Origin: Shewanella yunxiaonensis
Lineage (GTDB): Bacteria > Pseudomonadota > Gammaproteobacteria > Enterobacterales > Shewanellaceae
Direction of reading: 5' to 3'
Assembly: GCF_018223345.1 (NCBI RefSeq)
Contig: NZ_CP073587.1
Coordinates: 3,098,001-3,162,000 of the forward strand
DNA length: 64,000 nt
In this document: in pieces, positions 46,899 through 56,439 of the stretch
Numbering within the stretch: position 1 is the first letter of the stretch
Layout: every line of letters starts with the position of its first letter
Notes under the pieces: generated by a model
What the model saw: only the letters and a program-made list of their open reading frames with translations
The model's database searches: none
What the model was told of the DNA's origin: nothing
Program-made: the position numbers and the translations under genes

Positions 46899-48872
46899 AT
46901 GATATTGAAAAAACTCTCACTGCTCATGATCATCGCAATATCAGGGCAACATTATGCTCAGGCAGATGAGCCATCAGACACCGAACGTCTCACTATCTGG
47001 GGTAGTCAGGTTGCCGATAGCAGCGACGCTATTGATCAACAAACATTGGAACAGTTAGGAAAGACCAATGTTGCGCAGGCACTCAGTGTTATCCCCGGTG
47101 TATCGTTGCAAAAATCCGGTAGCCGGAATGAACTCCAAGTCAGAGTACGTGGTTTTGATAGTCGCCAGGTGCCGGTATTTTACGATGGGATCCCGATTTA
47201 TGTGCCTTATGATGGCAACCTTGATCTGGGACGTTTTCTGTCATCCAATCTTGATTCCATTGAGGTTTCCAAAGGTTATACCTCACTGCTCCAGGGGCCC
47301 AACCAGATGGGTGGGGCGATTAATTTAACGACCCATAAACCACAGGCGCCATTTGAAGCCAGTGCGGCGTATCGCCAAGGGTTTACCCGCAATAGCAGCA
47401 ATGCCTATGACGCAGATTTATCCCTCGGTATGCGAAGCGATCTGGGTTACTTGCAGTTTACCGGCAGTCAGCTGAAACAGGACTATCTTGGATTGCCATA
47501 CGGCACCAATAATGATGTCGCCGGTACCGATGGCAAACTTATCAACTCTGCGGCAAACGATAAACGCGGCGTCATCAAATTAGGTATTACCCCGAATGCT
47601 AACGATGAATACACCTTTACCTATATAAAGCAGGATGGCCAAAAAAATAACCCACCCTATGCCGGGACCTCAGATCAGTCGTCTCGCTACTGGCAGTGGC
47701 CGGACTATGATAAAGACAGTTATTACTATCAGGGGCTTACACAGATAGGTGACATCTTCACCCTCAAAAGCCGGCTATACCATGATGTTTTTGCCAATAC
47801 GCTGATGATGTACAACTCACTTTCAGCACTGGAAAAGAAAAGCGGCTATTACAGTCGTTATGATGATTTCAGCAATGGCGCAGCCCTGCAACTAAGCGCT
47901 GATATGCGCCAGCGTGATCAACTATCGTTTGCGGCGCACTGGAAAGAAGATGTCCATCGTGAAAAAGACGCCCCGGATGCACTATATGATCGTTATAAGG
48001 ATCGTACGATCTCGCTAGCCGCTGAATACCAATGGGCAATATCAACGCAGTTTGATGCGGTTGCGGGCATCAGCTATGACAAACGCCAAAGCCTTGAAGG
48101 GATGCAGCATGAAAATGACGGCAGTATCACCCAGTATGATGACAACGATCAGCATGCATTTAACTGGCAAGGGCTGCTCAAATACCATGTGAATGACAGC
48201 GATGCGCTGACAGTGTCCTTATCAGATCGTAGCCGTTTCCCCACACTTAAAGAACGGTACACCACATCAAAACCTGCAACTGGACAAGTGGCACTGGTAA
48301 ATCCGCAGCTAAAACCAGAACGTGCACGGGCATTGGATATCACTTACAACGGCTTGTTTAATTCGCAATGGAGCTATGAGGCAAGTGCTTATTACAACCG
48401 CGTCGATGATGCCATTCTTGCCATCAATATTGACGCAGACACGGTACAAAATCGCAACAGTGGCCGCGTAGATTACCGCGGCGTAGATTTAGGCATCTCA
48501 GGACATGTAAGCACATATGCTCAAATGGGACTGAGCTATAGCTATACCCATGCCGATGTTAAACGCCAAGAGCTTGGTGAAATCACCGGATTACCCGAAC
48601 AGATGGGAAATGCCTGGGTCAAACTGACGCCTTGGGATCCCTTGAGCCTGACCGTATCCGAAGAGATCCGCTCATCAAGCTATAGTGATAGTGACGGCTC
48701 ACAAATTGCTGCGGGATTTGCAGTGACCAATCTGCGCGCTGACTATCAGTTGCTGCCACGACTCAGTCTGAATACTTCAGTAAATAACCTGTTTGACCGT
48801 AGTTATGAATATGCCGAAGGTTTTATCGAGCAAGGTCGTAACTTTTGGCTAGGCGTGGAATACCACTTGTAA
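46899..48872 (+). CDS. TonB-dependent receptor, predicted molybdenum-regulated
   Basis: 657 residues from the ATG at 46899. Signal peptide (MILKKLSLLMIIAISGQHYAQA). The plug domain has the TonB-box-like ERLTIWGSQ, VAQALSVIPGVSLQKSGSRNELQVRVRGFDSRQVPVFYDGIPIY and LQGPNQMGGAINLTTHKP. The barrel ends NFWLGVEYHL. By similarity alone one would call it a siderophore receptor. The ModE box and the neighbouring ABC system argue for import of a molybdenum compound. It has its own promoter region and a strong terminator behind it. Confidence 0.9.
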   Translation: MILKKLSLLMIIAISGQHYAQADEPSDTERLTIWGSQVADSSDAIDQQTLEQLGKTNVAQALSVIPGVSLQKSGSRNELQVRVRGFDSRQVPVFYDGIPIYVPYDGNLDLGRFLSSNLDSIEVSKGYTSLLQGPNQMGGAINLTTHKPQAPFEASAAYRQGFTRNSSNAYDADLSLGMRSDLGYLQFTGSQLKQDYLGLPYGTNNDVAGTDGKLINSAANDKRGVIKLGITPNANDEYTFTYIKQDGQKNNPPYAGTSDQSSRYWQWPDYDKDSYYYQGLTQIGDIFTLKSRLYHDVFANTLMMYNSLSALEKKSGYYSRYDDFSNGAALQLSADMRQRDQLSFAAHWKEDVHREKDAPDALYDRYKDRTISLAAEYQWAISTQFDAVAGISYDKRQSLEGMQHENDGSITQYDDNDQHAFNWQGLLKYHVNDSDALTVSLSDRSRFPTLKERYTTSKPATGQVALVNPQLKPERARALDITYNGLFNSQWSYEASAYYNRVDDAILAINIDADTVQNRNSGRVDYRGVDLGISGHVSTYAQMGLSYSYTHADVKRQELGEITGLPEQMGNAWVKLTPWDPLSLTVSEEIRSSSYSDSDGSQIAAGFAVTNLRADYQLLPRLSLNTSVNNLFDRSYEYAEGFIEQGRNFWLGVEYHL

Positions 48873-48931
48873 AGCATATGGGTTGTAGCACAGCAGCCTG
48901 TTACCTCGTCTGATCCTCTGTGCAAGCAAAA

Positions 48932-48965
48932 GCCGGTGATTACTGGTCATAATCACCGGCTTTTT
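48932..48965. terminator. Bidirectional terminator between the receptor and S9 peptidase genes
   Basis: Perfect 11-bp stem GCCGGTGATTA / TAATCACCGGC (48932-48942 and 48950-48960) with TTTTT on the plus side and AAAA on the other. It serves the plus-strand receptor gene and the minus-strand peptidase gene, which converge here. Confidence 0.92.
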
Positions 48966-48986
48966 ATCATTTAGTCGGCGCTAGGC

Positions 48987-50897
48987 TTATTGTGCGAAAC
49001 CGCACTTATTATCCAGCCATCCCAACAACTCTCGATACAAGGTCTGCTTATGATCATAGAACAGGGTATCAGAGAAATGATCGGCATCTTTCAGTTCAAC
49101 ATAGCGATAATCTTTATGGTACTGCTTCAGTTTATCGACAAAATCATGGCTGTGTTTGATGGGGACCCGGCTATCGATATCGCCGTGGATCACTAAGATA
49201 GGTACATTGACTTTATCGACCTGCTCTACCGGAGAAACCCCTTTCACCGTGGGCTGCTGCAACATACTCAGAAAACGATTGTCATTCAGTACCGCATTCA
49301 AACGGTTTAAGTCGCTGACACCAGCCCCAGCAATGGAACATTGGTAAATATTATTTTCCCGCATAGCGCTGACAAATGCCGCATAACCACCATAACTCCA
49401 GCCAAACATCGCGAGTTTTGACTTGTCAGCCAGCCCTTTATTGATCAAATACTGGGCAGCGTCATCAAGATCATCCTGCATCTTTAGACCCCAGTTTTTA
49501 TCACCGGCTTTCCAGTAATCTAAACCGTATCCCGTTGACCCGCGGTAATTTGGCTGGATCACCAGATAGCCGTGATGGGCTAACAGTTGTGACCACTCAT
49601 CAAACACCACTACATCGCGCACCCAAGGCCCACCATGTGGCAACACAACCGTTGGATATGGCGCTTTGCCAGTTTTAGGTATCGTCACGTAAGCGTATAT
49701 TTTGCGGCCATCTCTGGCGCTATAAGAAATATATTTTACATCAGACAGTTCTGAGGGTTGCAGCGAAGGCCGGGTCGGCCCGATTTTTTGCAGCGATTTT
49801 TTATCAAGCAGCAGATAATATTCACCAGGATTTGTCGCTGATTGTGCGAATAGCACCAGCACGCCATCATCATCGCTGCGACTGACAATACGCACTACCT
49901 GTTCTGGGAACAACTGAGTCAACGCATCGTTTACGCCTTGGTCATAATCAGTGAGAAAATAACTTTCCGGATATTTATTGGTGTAGGTAAATGCCACCAG
50001 CTGGTGTTGCCGATTGAAACGCGCGCCATCCACATCCACATTCTGCAAACCAAACTGTCGTTCTGAATACTTTCCGGTAATTAGGTCATAACTATAGATC
50101 CCTGACTTGTCTTCACCGTGGTTCATATTGATGTACAGCAAATTAGGATTTTTATTATCAAACCCCAACACCTCAAACGTTTCACGATCGGTAGGCAGGT
50201 TTTTTTTCAATAACATCCAGTCTTCACTACCTTTTTTTCTGGCGTAAATATCGATGCTACTGTCTGCCAAATCAAATCCTTGGCCGATCCTGACGTCACC
50301 GTCATTATCCGTCATGAAGCCACCGTTAATTTTATCAGAACCGCGCACAACAATTGAGGTTCTGCCGTTGGTGACATCTAGCTTGATCACATCCGGGATT
50401 CGATTGTTATTGGCATCACCATAAATCAGGATGTTATCTTTATCCTGTGGCAACAGGTCGAGAATTTGGAAACCGCCCCGGCTACTGTTGGAAAAAGGCA
50501 CAAGCCAGTCACCGTGACCATCGGCATCCGTAAACGCATATTTACTGACCCAAGATTTATGGGCACCATCTTCGAGTAGTTGTCGAAAAGCAACGGCGAT
50601 TTTTTTGTTATTTACCCAAATTACGCCGGAGACCAACATCTTGCTGGCACCCAGTACAACCGGCTTTTTGGCAAGATCATGGGCATCGTATATCTCAATG
50701 ACATAGTCACCATTTTTGGAAGTTGCGCGGACTACCGCAACTTTGCTGCCATCCGCAGCAACGCTAACTGAGCGAATAAATGGCAACGACGCAAAACTGT
50801 CTATTTCATTGTTAACGTCCGTGTGTTCCGCAGAAAAAACGTTTGTACCGAAGCATAATCCCAAACATGCTACGACCAATACATTCATCAATTTCAT
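48987..50897 (-). CDS. S9-family (prolyl oligopeptidase-like) peptidase
   Basis: 636 residues with a signal peptide (MKLMNVLVVACLGLCFGTNVFSA). The N-terminal beta-propeller covers about 30-370. The C-terminal alpha/beta hydrolase has the nucleophile in GWSYGGYAAF, the Asp in HGDIDSRVPI and the His in DADHFSD. It cleaves oligopeptides in the periplasm. It lies 65 bases downstream of a large TonB receptor gene in the same direction, so the two may form a peptide uptake-and-digestion unit. Confidence 0.92.
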   Translation of the reverse strand: MKLMNVLVVACLGLCFGTNVFSAEHTDVNNEIDSFASLPFIRSVSVAADGSKVAVVRATSKNGDYVIEIYDAHDLAKKPVVLGASKMLVSGVIWVNNKKIAVAFRQLLEDGAHKSWVSKYAFTDADGHGDWLVPFSNSSRGGFQILDLLPQDKDNILIYGDANNNRIPDVIKLDVTNGRTSIVVRGSDKINGGFMTDNDGDVRIGQGFDLADSSIDIYARKKGSEDWMLLKKNLPTDRETFEVLGFDNKNPNLLYINMNHGEDKSGIYSYDLITGKYSERQFGLQNVDVDGARFNRQHQLVAFTYTNKYPESYFLTDYDQGVNDALTQLFPEQVVRIVSRSDDDGVLVLFAQSATNPGEYYLLLDKKSLQKIGPTRPSLQPSELSDVKYISYSARDGRKIYAYVTIPKTGKAPYPTVVLPHGGPWVRDVVVFDEWSQLLAHHGYLVIQPNYRGSTGYGLDYWKAGDKNWGLKMQDDLDDAAQYLINKGLADKSKLAMFGWSYGGYAAFVSAMRENNIYQCSIAGAGVSDLNRLNAVLNDNRFLSMLQQPTVKGVSPVEQVDKVNVPILVIHGDIDSRVPIKHSHDFVDKLKQYHKDYRYVELKDADHFSDTLFYDHKQTLYRELLGWLDNKCGFAQ

Positions 50898-50922
50898 GTG
50901 GTGATTTCCTTTAAGAAGATGA

Positions 50923-50943
50923 ATGGCCCCAAATAGGGGCCAT
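50923..50943 (-). other. Intergenic stem-loop between receptor and peptidase genes
   Basis: 8-bp stem ATGGCCCC / GGGGCCAT with a five-base loop. No T-run follows in the direction of transcription, so it may stabilise the receptor message or lower read-through rather than terminate fully. Confidence 0.6.
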
Positions 50944-50962
50944 TTTGATACTTCACGCCAAG

Positions 50963-53900
50963 TTAGAATTTAGCGCTTACGTTCAGGAACATCGTACGTG
51001 GTTCAGCATAACCGACACCTAAAGGAATGTTGGTATTGGCCGAAGTGACATAACCATCAACTTTCGGTGGACGTTTGTTAAATACGTTACGAACCCCCAA
51101 GTTAACTGAGTAGTTATCCCACTCGTAACCAACTGACATGCTGTGTACCCAGTAGTTGGTGGTATAACCTAATGGACGGCACAACAGTGGTGAACCATCA
51201 TCGTTGTACATACCGGTACAACCAACGGTATTAGCCTCAAAGTCGTATTGATACTCATCGTCTTCACGTCCTTTACCGATAAAGCGTGTTTGCCAGTTCA
51301 GGAAGAAGTCGTTGTACTTAATGCTCAATAACGCATTACCACGCCATTCTGGATAAGCTGGCTCACCGACATAGTCGTTAACAGTACCCAGAACGTCATA
51401 AGTGGCATCGGTCATCTTGGTGGCGGTCATGTCCAAGGTGACTTCCATACTGTTCTGGAACAGCACCAAGTCCTGCTTATAGAAGAGGTTGAAGTCAAAA
51501 CCTTTAGACGTAATCAGACCAATATTGATGAAGCTGGTGTCAATCAATGACAAGGTACCATCATCGCCACGAGTCAAACGATCACAAAATGCGGCATTAC
51601 CATTAGAGGAATAACATTGGCCAATACTGTAACTGGCAGAAGGCTCTGCAATACTGCTAGTCACTTCAATATCAAAGCGAGTTGCAGACAATGTCAGCTC
51701 AAAAGCATCGGTAAATGGCTGTTCAAACACAATCCCGTAAGTTTTGGCCACAGAAGTTTCTGGATCCAACTCTTCACTACCACCACTGGCGGCTTCTACG
51801 CTATAGGAGCTACTGAAGGAGTTTTCGCCGTTTTGGCCTAAGCCTAAGGTTGTTGGGTCAACACCAGCGGCATAACAACGCTCTAATACGGCTGGATCAC
51901 GCTCATCAAGTGATGCGTCGTAAGTAGCTGGAGTATTAGGATTTAATGGATCGGCCACCCGAGCATCAGCAGGTACCACACAGGGGTCGGTCACAGTGTT
52001 GAAACCAGACTGTCCATTAAGGAAGTGCTCACGTAAGTTAGGCGCTCGGTAAGATGTACCTTTGGTTCCTCGAATAGTCAACCATTCAACAGGACGGTAT
52101 ACCGCTTTTAAGCTGTAGGTTTTGGCCGCACTGTAATAAGTTTCCTTAGAGATACGCCCTGATGCGGTAAAGGTCAGTTCCTCTACGCCAGGAACACCTT
52201 TCACCAAAGGGAACTCCAGTTCGGTGAACGCTTCACGCAGGATACGTGAACCGTCAGCACCAGCATCTGAATAGAAGCCCCACAACAGGCCATCCGCTGC
52301 GACATCATTGGGATTGGAAGTAATTTCATCACGACGCCATTCCACACCAAAAATAGAGGCAACACCTTCGTTATTCCAAGGCAACTGGAATAAATCACCG
52401 CCAATGTAACCGTTAACAACGGTCTGGTTAACCTTAGTTTCCATGCGACGGTCAACCATCAGGTAATTATATTCCGCATCGGTCAGCGTACCTCCACCCG
52501 CCTGATAAATGTTATCTGCAAACAGATTTACTGGCACACATCCATCAGATCCATCGCCACAAGTGATTGAACCATCATCATTCAACACACTGGTATACAA
52601 TGAATTCAGCAAGCGTTCTTCACTGATCCCGGTCATATTGTTAGTACCTTTAGAGGCACTGTAAGAAACATAAGCATCGTAATACCAGTTTTCTAAACCG
52701 ATATTATCCAGTAGTTTCAGGTCACCAGTGGCGCCCAATACGGTGCGATACTGCGAGACTTCAACATCTGAGCGGTCACGATCGCCCCGGATATTAATGA
52801 TGGGTCGCGCCCACACTGGGCCCCAATCCACCCCAACCGCATTCATACAGTTAATACCATTGGTACCACAAGGGTTGTATGGGTTAGTGTCTGGCACCCA
52901 TTCAAAAATCTGCGCACCTGGGCCGAACTGTGGCGATTTACGCTTGGCATACAAGCCTTCGTAGTAAATCGTGGTATTGCTATCATCCTGGAGGTTATAT
53001 TCGCCATTCAGCATGATTGAAAAACGCTTATTACGACTCTTATAATCACCTGATTTATAGTAATCAGACTGCTGATAAGCATATAACGGATCTTCGAAGT
53101 CAACGTCGGTATAGCCATCGCCATTGCCATCTACAATTGCCCGATCTGGAATACCATCGCCATTTGAGTCAGCCATTATCCAAGTAGGCAGATAGCCTGC
53201 ATAAGCGGTAGGGACGTTACTCTCTGAGAAATTTGGAACCCCCACGTTGGTATACCCTGGGGTGTAATACAGACTGCCAAAGAAGTTATCAAACTGTACC
53301 CGGTTAGTCAGAGGATAAATTTCACAAGTATCCACGTCGCCACGCGCCGTTGGCCCATAACCACTGGCACGGGTAATTCTGCGACCGTCTTGAGTTTCCC
53401 AAATACGCTCTTCGCAACCATTAGTAAAATCATTGCCAGCATATGACATAGCTTTCTGGTCATGGTATTCAGCACCGACAGTGACAAAACCATTATCAAA
53501 GGTTTTACCCCACATACCAGACAAAACATACTCTTCACCGCCATCACCTTTTGGTTGGGCATAACCCGCAGTGAAATCAAAACCTTCAACGTCTTTCTTC
53601 AGAATAACGTTGGCAACACCGGCAACAGCATCTGAACCATAGATAGTCGATGCACCATCAAAGAGGTTTTCAATACGCTGGATCATCACCCCAGGGATCA
53701 AATTAAGATCGGGAGCAGTAGGCGCCCCACCGACCCCAGCGGGAGCCATACGGCGACCATTGATCATCACCAGTGTACGTTCGGCACCAAGACCTCGGAA
53801 ACCGATAGTTGACGACCCAGGACCATTATCTGTGACATATCCACCAAAGGTATTGTCTATCTGTACCCCAGAAGCCTGACTGGTAGTCTGCAACATTGAG

Positions 53901-54196
53901 GTCGCATCAAACATCCCCAAATCTCGCGAAATATCCCCGTCGATCACCTGAACTGGTGATGCTTGGGAAAATTCTGCTTTACGAATTCGAGTACCAGTGA
54001 CGATGAGCTTTTCAATATTCTCTTCATCTTCCAGTGTCGCTGTTTTGGCCTGAACATCTTCCTTTAAAACAGGTCGTTCGATCTTTTTAGATGTTTCTGC
54101 ATCACCCTGATCGGCGGCAACTGCATACACTGAGGTTACGTATCCCAACATCAATGCATATCGAATTGTCGTCGCAATTATGTTTTTCCTAAACAT
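50963..54196 (-). CDS. Large TonB-dependent receptor
   Basis: 1077 residues. Signal peptide at the N-terminus, a TonB-box-like IEKLIVTGTRIRKAEF, a plug with RGLGAERTLVMINGRRMAPAGVGG and FDGASTIYGSDAVAGVANVILKKD, then a long barrel ending RTMFLNVSAKF. The NGRRMAP and DLNLIP pattern is that of the large receptors of Shewanella and Alteromonas that take up peptides or glycans. The downstream S9 peptidase favours peptides. No regulator gene is adjacent. Confidence 0.92.
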   Translation of the reverse strand: MFRKNIIATTIRYALMLGYVTSVYAVAADQGDAETSKKIERPVLKEDVQAKTATLEDEENIEKLIVTGTRIRKAEFSQASPVQVIDGDISRDLGMFDATSMLQTTSQASGVQIDNTFGGYVTDNGPGSSTIGFRGLGAERTLVMINGRRMAPAGVGGAPTAPDLNLIPGVMIQRIENLFDGASTIYGSDAVAGVANVILKKDVEGFDFTAGYAQPKGDGGEEYVLSGMWGKTFDNGFVTVGAEYHDQKAMSYAGNDFTNGCEERIWETQDGRRITRASGYGPTARGDVDTCEIYPLTNRVQFDNFFGSLYYTPGYTNVGVPNFSESNVPTAYAGYLPTWIMADSNGDGIPDRAIVDGNGDGYTDVDFEDPLYAYQQSDYYKSGDYKSRNKRFSIMLNGEYNLQDDSNTTIYYEGLYAKRKSPQFGPGAQIFEWVPDTNPYNPCGTNGINCMNAVGVDWGPVWARPIINIRGDRDRSDVEVSQYRTVLGATGDLKLLDNIGLENWYYDAYVSYSASKGTNNMTGISEERLLNSLYTSVLNDDGSITCGDGSDGCVPVNLFADNIYQAGGGTLTDAEYNYLMVDRRMETKVNQTVVNGYIGGDLFQLPWNNEGVASIFGVEWRRDEITSNPNDVAADGLLWGFYSDAGADGSRILREAFTELEFPLVKGVPGVEELTFTASGRISKETYYSAAKTYSLKAVYRPVEWLTIRGTKGTSYRAPNLREHFLNGQSGFNTVTDPCVVPADARVADPLNPNTPATYDASLDERDPAVLERCYAAGVDPTTLGLGQNGENSFSSSYSVEAASGGSEELDPETSVAKTYGIVFEQPFTDAFELTLSATRFDIEVTSSIAEPSASYSIGQCYSSNGNAAFCDRLTRGDDGTLSLIDTSFINIGLITSKGFDFNLFYKQDLVLFQNSMEVTLDMTATKMTDATYDVLGTVNDYVGEPAYPEWRGNALLSIKYNDFFLNWQTRFIGKGREDDEYQYDFEANTVGCTGMYNDDGSPLLCRPLGYTTNYWVHSMSVGYEWDNYSVNLGVRNVFNKRPPKVDGYVTSANTNIPLGVGYAEPRTMFLNVSAKF

Positions 54197-54769
54197 AAAT
54201 GTTCTCCATTCTCCGAATCAATATATTCAACACAATGTATTGATTTATATTGTTTTTATAATGTTTTAAGAGCATCTGTCTGATGACAGTACGGCGGCTC
54301 GATAGAGGCGTTAGGCAAGCTAACAGAACGAACGTAACATTAATTAAATTGATTGTTAACTTTTAGTTATTGATCAATTACATATTCTTACAATATTGAC
54401 ACTTATATTTTGGAGAATTTTTAGAAAATCTAGTTAGATATTTCCTAAATCAGAAAAAAATTATAAATAGTCATTGTTAATCATGATGTTGTGTTATTCA
54501 TCAAGAGTTTTTCAACTATTAAAATAGTATTAAAAATAAACATAATTTAATAGATTAAATATTTTTATGAGTAAACATTTGTAAATGAAACAACATATTT
54601 ATATATTTTTTAATAATACTTGCGATTAGTTGATATAAATCTTTCTGACACGCAGATTGTGACCAATGGTCAGCGATAAACCAGAGAGACTTGATACCGT
54701 TAATAAATTATTAATAATTGGCAGTCACTATCAGTCGCTTAGAATCAATAGGTATAAGTTTTTAACGGT
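54197..54769. other. Long AT-rich intergenic region
   Basis: 573 bases between the divergent large receptor and glycosyltransferase genes, strongly AT-rich from 54340 to 54640. No gene or RNA structure is supported. It must hold promoters for both neighbours. Confidence 0.6.
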
Positions 54770-56395
54770 ATGAATAACCGCCTCACTCCTGCACCTACTT
54801 CAGTGGGTCATATCTCTTCGACCGCTTTTCTTTGGTGCACCTTACTCGCGGCATTAGGTTTAATTGCGGCACATCTGTGGTTACGACCGCTGATGCCAGT
54901 CGATGAAACTCGCTATGTCTCTGTCGCCTGGGAAATGTGGCGAGATCATAACTGGCTAGTACCACACCAAAACGGCGAAACCTATGCCCATAAACCACCG
55001 CTGTTGTTTTGGCTAATTAATCTTGCGTGGGCGCTGTTTGGCGTTAGCGAATGGCCTGCCCGGTTATCGGTCCCCTTAGCGGCTTGCATTAATTTCTGGC
55101 TGCTGCATTTGCTGGCCAAAAAGTATTATCCATCCTCCGAGACCGCGGCGCGCTTTGCCCCGGTGATCTTGTTGGCTTTGGGAGGCTGGTGTTTTTATCT
55201 GCCGACCATCATGTTTGATCTGCTGTTAAGTATCTTTGTGTTGCTGTGGATACTGAGCTGCTTGGAATTCAGTGAAAGTGGCAGCAAAAAGGCGCTGGCA
55301 TTAGCGGGTTTTGCTATCGGTATGGGATTACTGGCAAAGGGACCGGTAATGCTGCTCTATGCGGTTCCTTTCATGTTGCTCAGACGATGGTGGCAAGCGG
55401 AAAACAGTATTGAATCCAAGCGTTTTGCTAAAGGCTGTGGACTGGCAATCTTAATCGGCTTGTTGCTGTTAGCGTGTTGGGTGATCCCCGCCGTTATTGC
55501 GGGTGGTGGCGCTTATGAAAATGAATTGATCTGGAAACAGACCACTGGCCGGATGGTATCGGCCTTTGCCCATGCACGTCCAATATATTGGTATTTATAT
55601 TTGTTACCCATACTGTTGCTGCCATTACCGCTGTTGGGGGGGGTCTGGAAAAGTAGTCTGTTTAAAGTGACCGTCGCCAAAGACAAAGCGCTGCTGATTT
55701 ACATTGCACTGATCATTGGGTGTTTCAGCCTGATCAGCGGTAAACAGATCCACTATCTTTGTCCACTGATGCCAATTATTGCGTTATATGTGGCTGGAAA
55801 GGTGCAACCAAACAAGTTTGGTCGCAGCTACCTGTTAGCTGCTGCCAGCGCCCTAATTGCCGCGGCGATTATTTCATTACCTTACTGGGCATCGCACATT
55901 TTCAAAAATATTCAGCAACCTCACGTGTATACCTGGGTGGCTATTGCACCACTGTTGATGGTAGCAGTGTCGCTAGTTAAATTCCGGCAGGAACAACTGA
56001 CGTTATACGTGCGTTTTCTGGTGTTTCCGGTATTAATTACCAGTTTACTGATGACGGTCAAACTCCCGTTGCACCAGTCCTATGACATAACTCAAGCGGC
56101 AAAGGAAGTTAAAATACTTCAGGATCAAGGCAATACGCTGGTATTTTGGGATAAATATGACAATCAATTTCAGTTTGCTGGCAAGCTGTATCAGCCCATT
56201 ATTGATTTGCAGGGCGATTATCCAGAACGACTGAGCTGGCTAGAAGCACATCCTCAGACAATTGTGATATGCCCTATCAATCACCCTTCTGATGCATTGC
56301 TTAAAGGCGCTATCTACTCGCAAACCTATCGTGGCCGATATTTGTTGATAGTGAAAGCTACTGACTTTATCAGCTTTATGCGCACCCAAGGTTAG
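54770..56395 (+). CDS. ArnT-like glycosyltransferase (GT39/GT83 type)
   Basis: 541 residues with about 11-12 membrane segments. The catalytic acidic loop is at the N-terminus (RPLMPVDETRYVSVAWEMWRDHNWLVPHQNG), followed by YAHKPPLLFWLINLAW, as in lipid-A aminoarabinose transferases and other polyprenyl-phosphate-sugar transferases. It likely moves a sugar from undecaprenyl phosphate to an envelope acceptor. No arn genes adjoin it, so the exact donor is unknown. Single gene ending at a bidirectional terminator. Confidence 0.85.
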   Translation: MNNRLTPAPTSVGHISSTAFLWCTLLAALGLIAAHLWLRPLMPVDETRYVSVAWEMWRDHNWLVPHQNGETYAHKPPLLFWLINLAWALFGVSEWPARLSVPLAACINFWLLHLLAKKYYPSSETAARFAPVILLALGGWCFYLPTIMFDLLLSIFVLLWILSCLEFSESGSKKALALAGFAIGMGLLAKGPVMLLYAVPFMLLRRWWQAENSIESKRFAKGCGLAILIGLLLLACWVIPAVIAGGGAYENELIWKQTTGRMVSAFAHARPIYWYLYLLPILLLPLPLLGGVWKSSLFKVTVAKDKALLIYIALIIGCFSLISGKQIHYLCPLMPIIALYVAGKVQPNKFGRSYLLAAASALIAAAIISLPYWASHIFKNIQQPHVYTWVAIAPLLMVAVSLVKFRQEQLTLYVRFLVFPVLITSLLMTVKLPLHQSYDITQAAKEVKILQDQGNTLVFWDKYDNQFQFAGKLYQPIIDLQGDYPERLSWLEAHPQTIVICPINHPSDALLKGAIYSQTYRGRYLLIVKATDFISFMRTQG

Positions 56396-56401
56396 CGGCA
56401 T

Positions 56402-56429
56402 AAAAAAGAGCGGCTTGACCGCTCTTTTT
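56402..56429. terminator. Bidirectional terminator
   Basis: Stem GAGCGG / CCGCTC (56408-56413 and 56419-56424) extended by A/T pairs on both sides, flanked by six A and five T. It ends the plus-strand glycosyltransferase and the minus-strand CoA-disulfide reductase transcripts. Confidence 0.9.
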
Positions 56430-56439
56430 CATTGTCCAC

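Noticed and set aside
43138-48872. Naming the transporter and receptor as iron-siderophore uptake
   Set aside because: Homology alone allows it, but neither unit has a recognisable Fur box, while both have a Mo-box; kept as the alternative.
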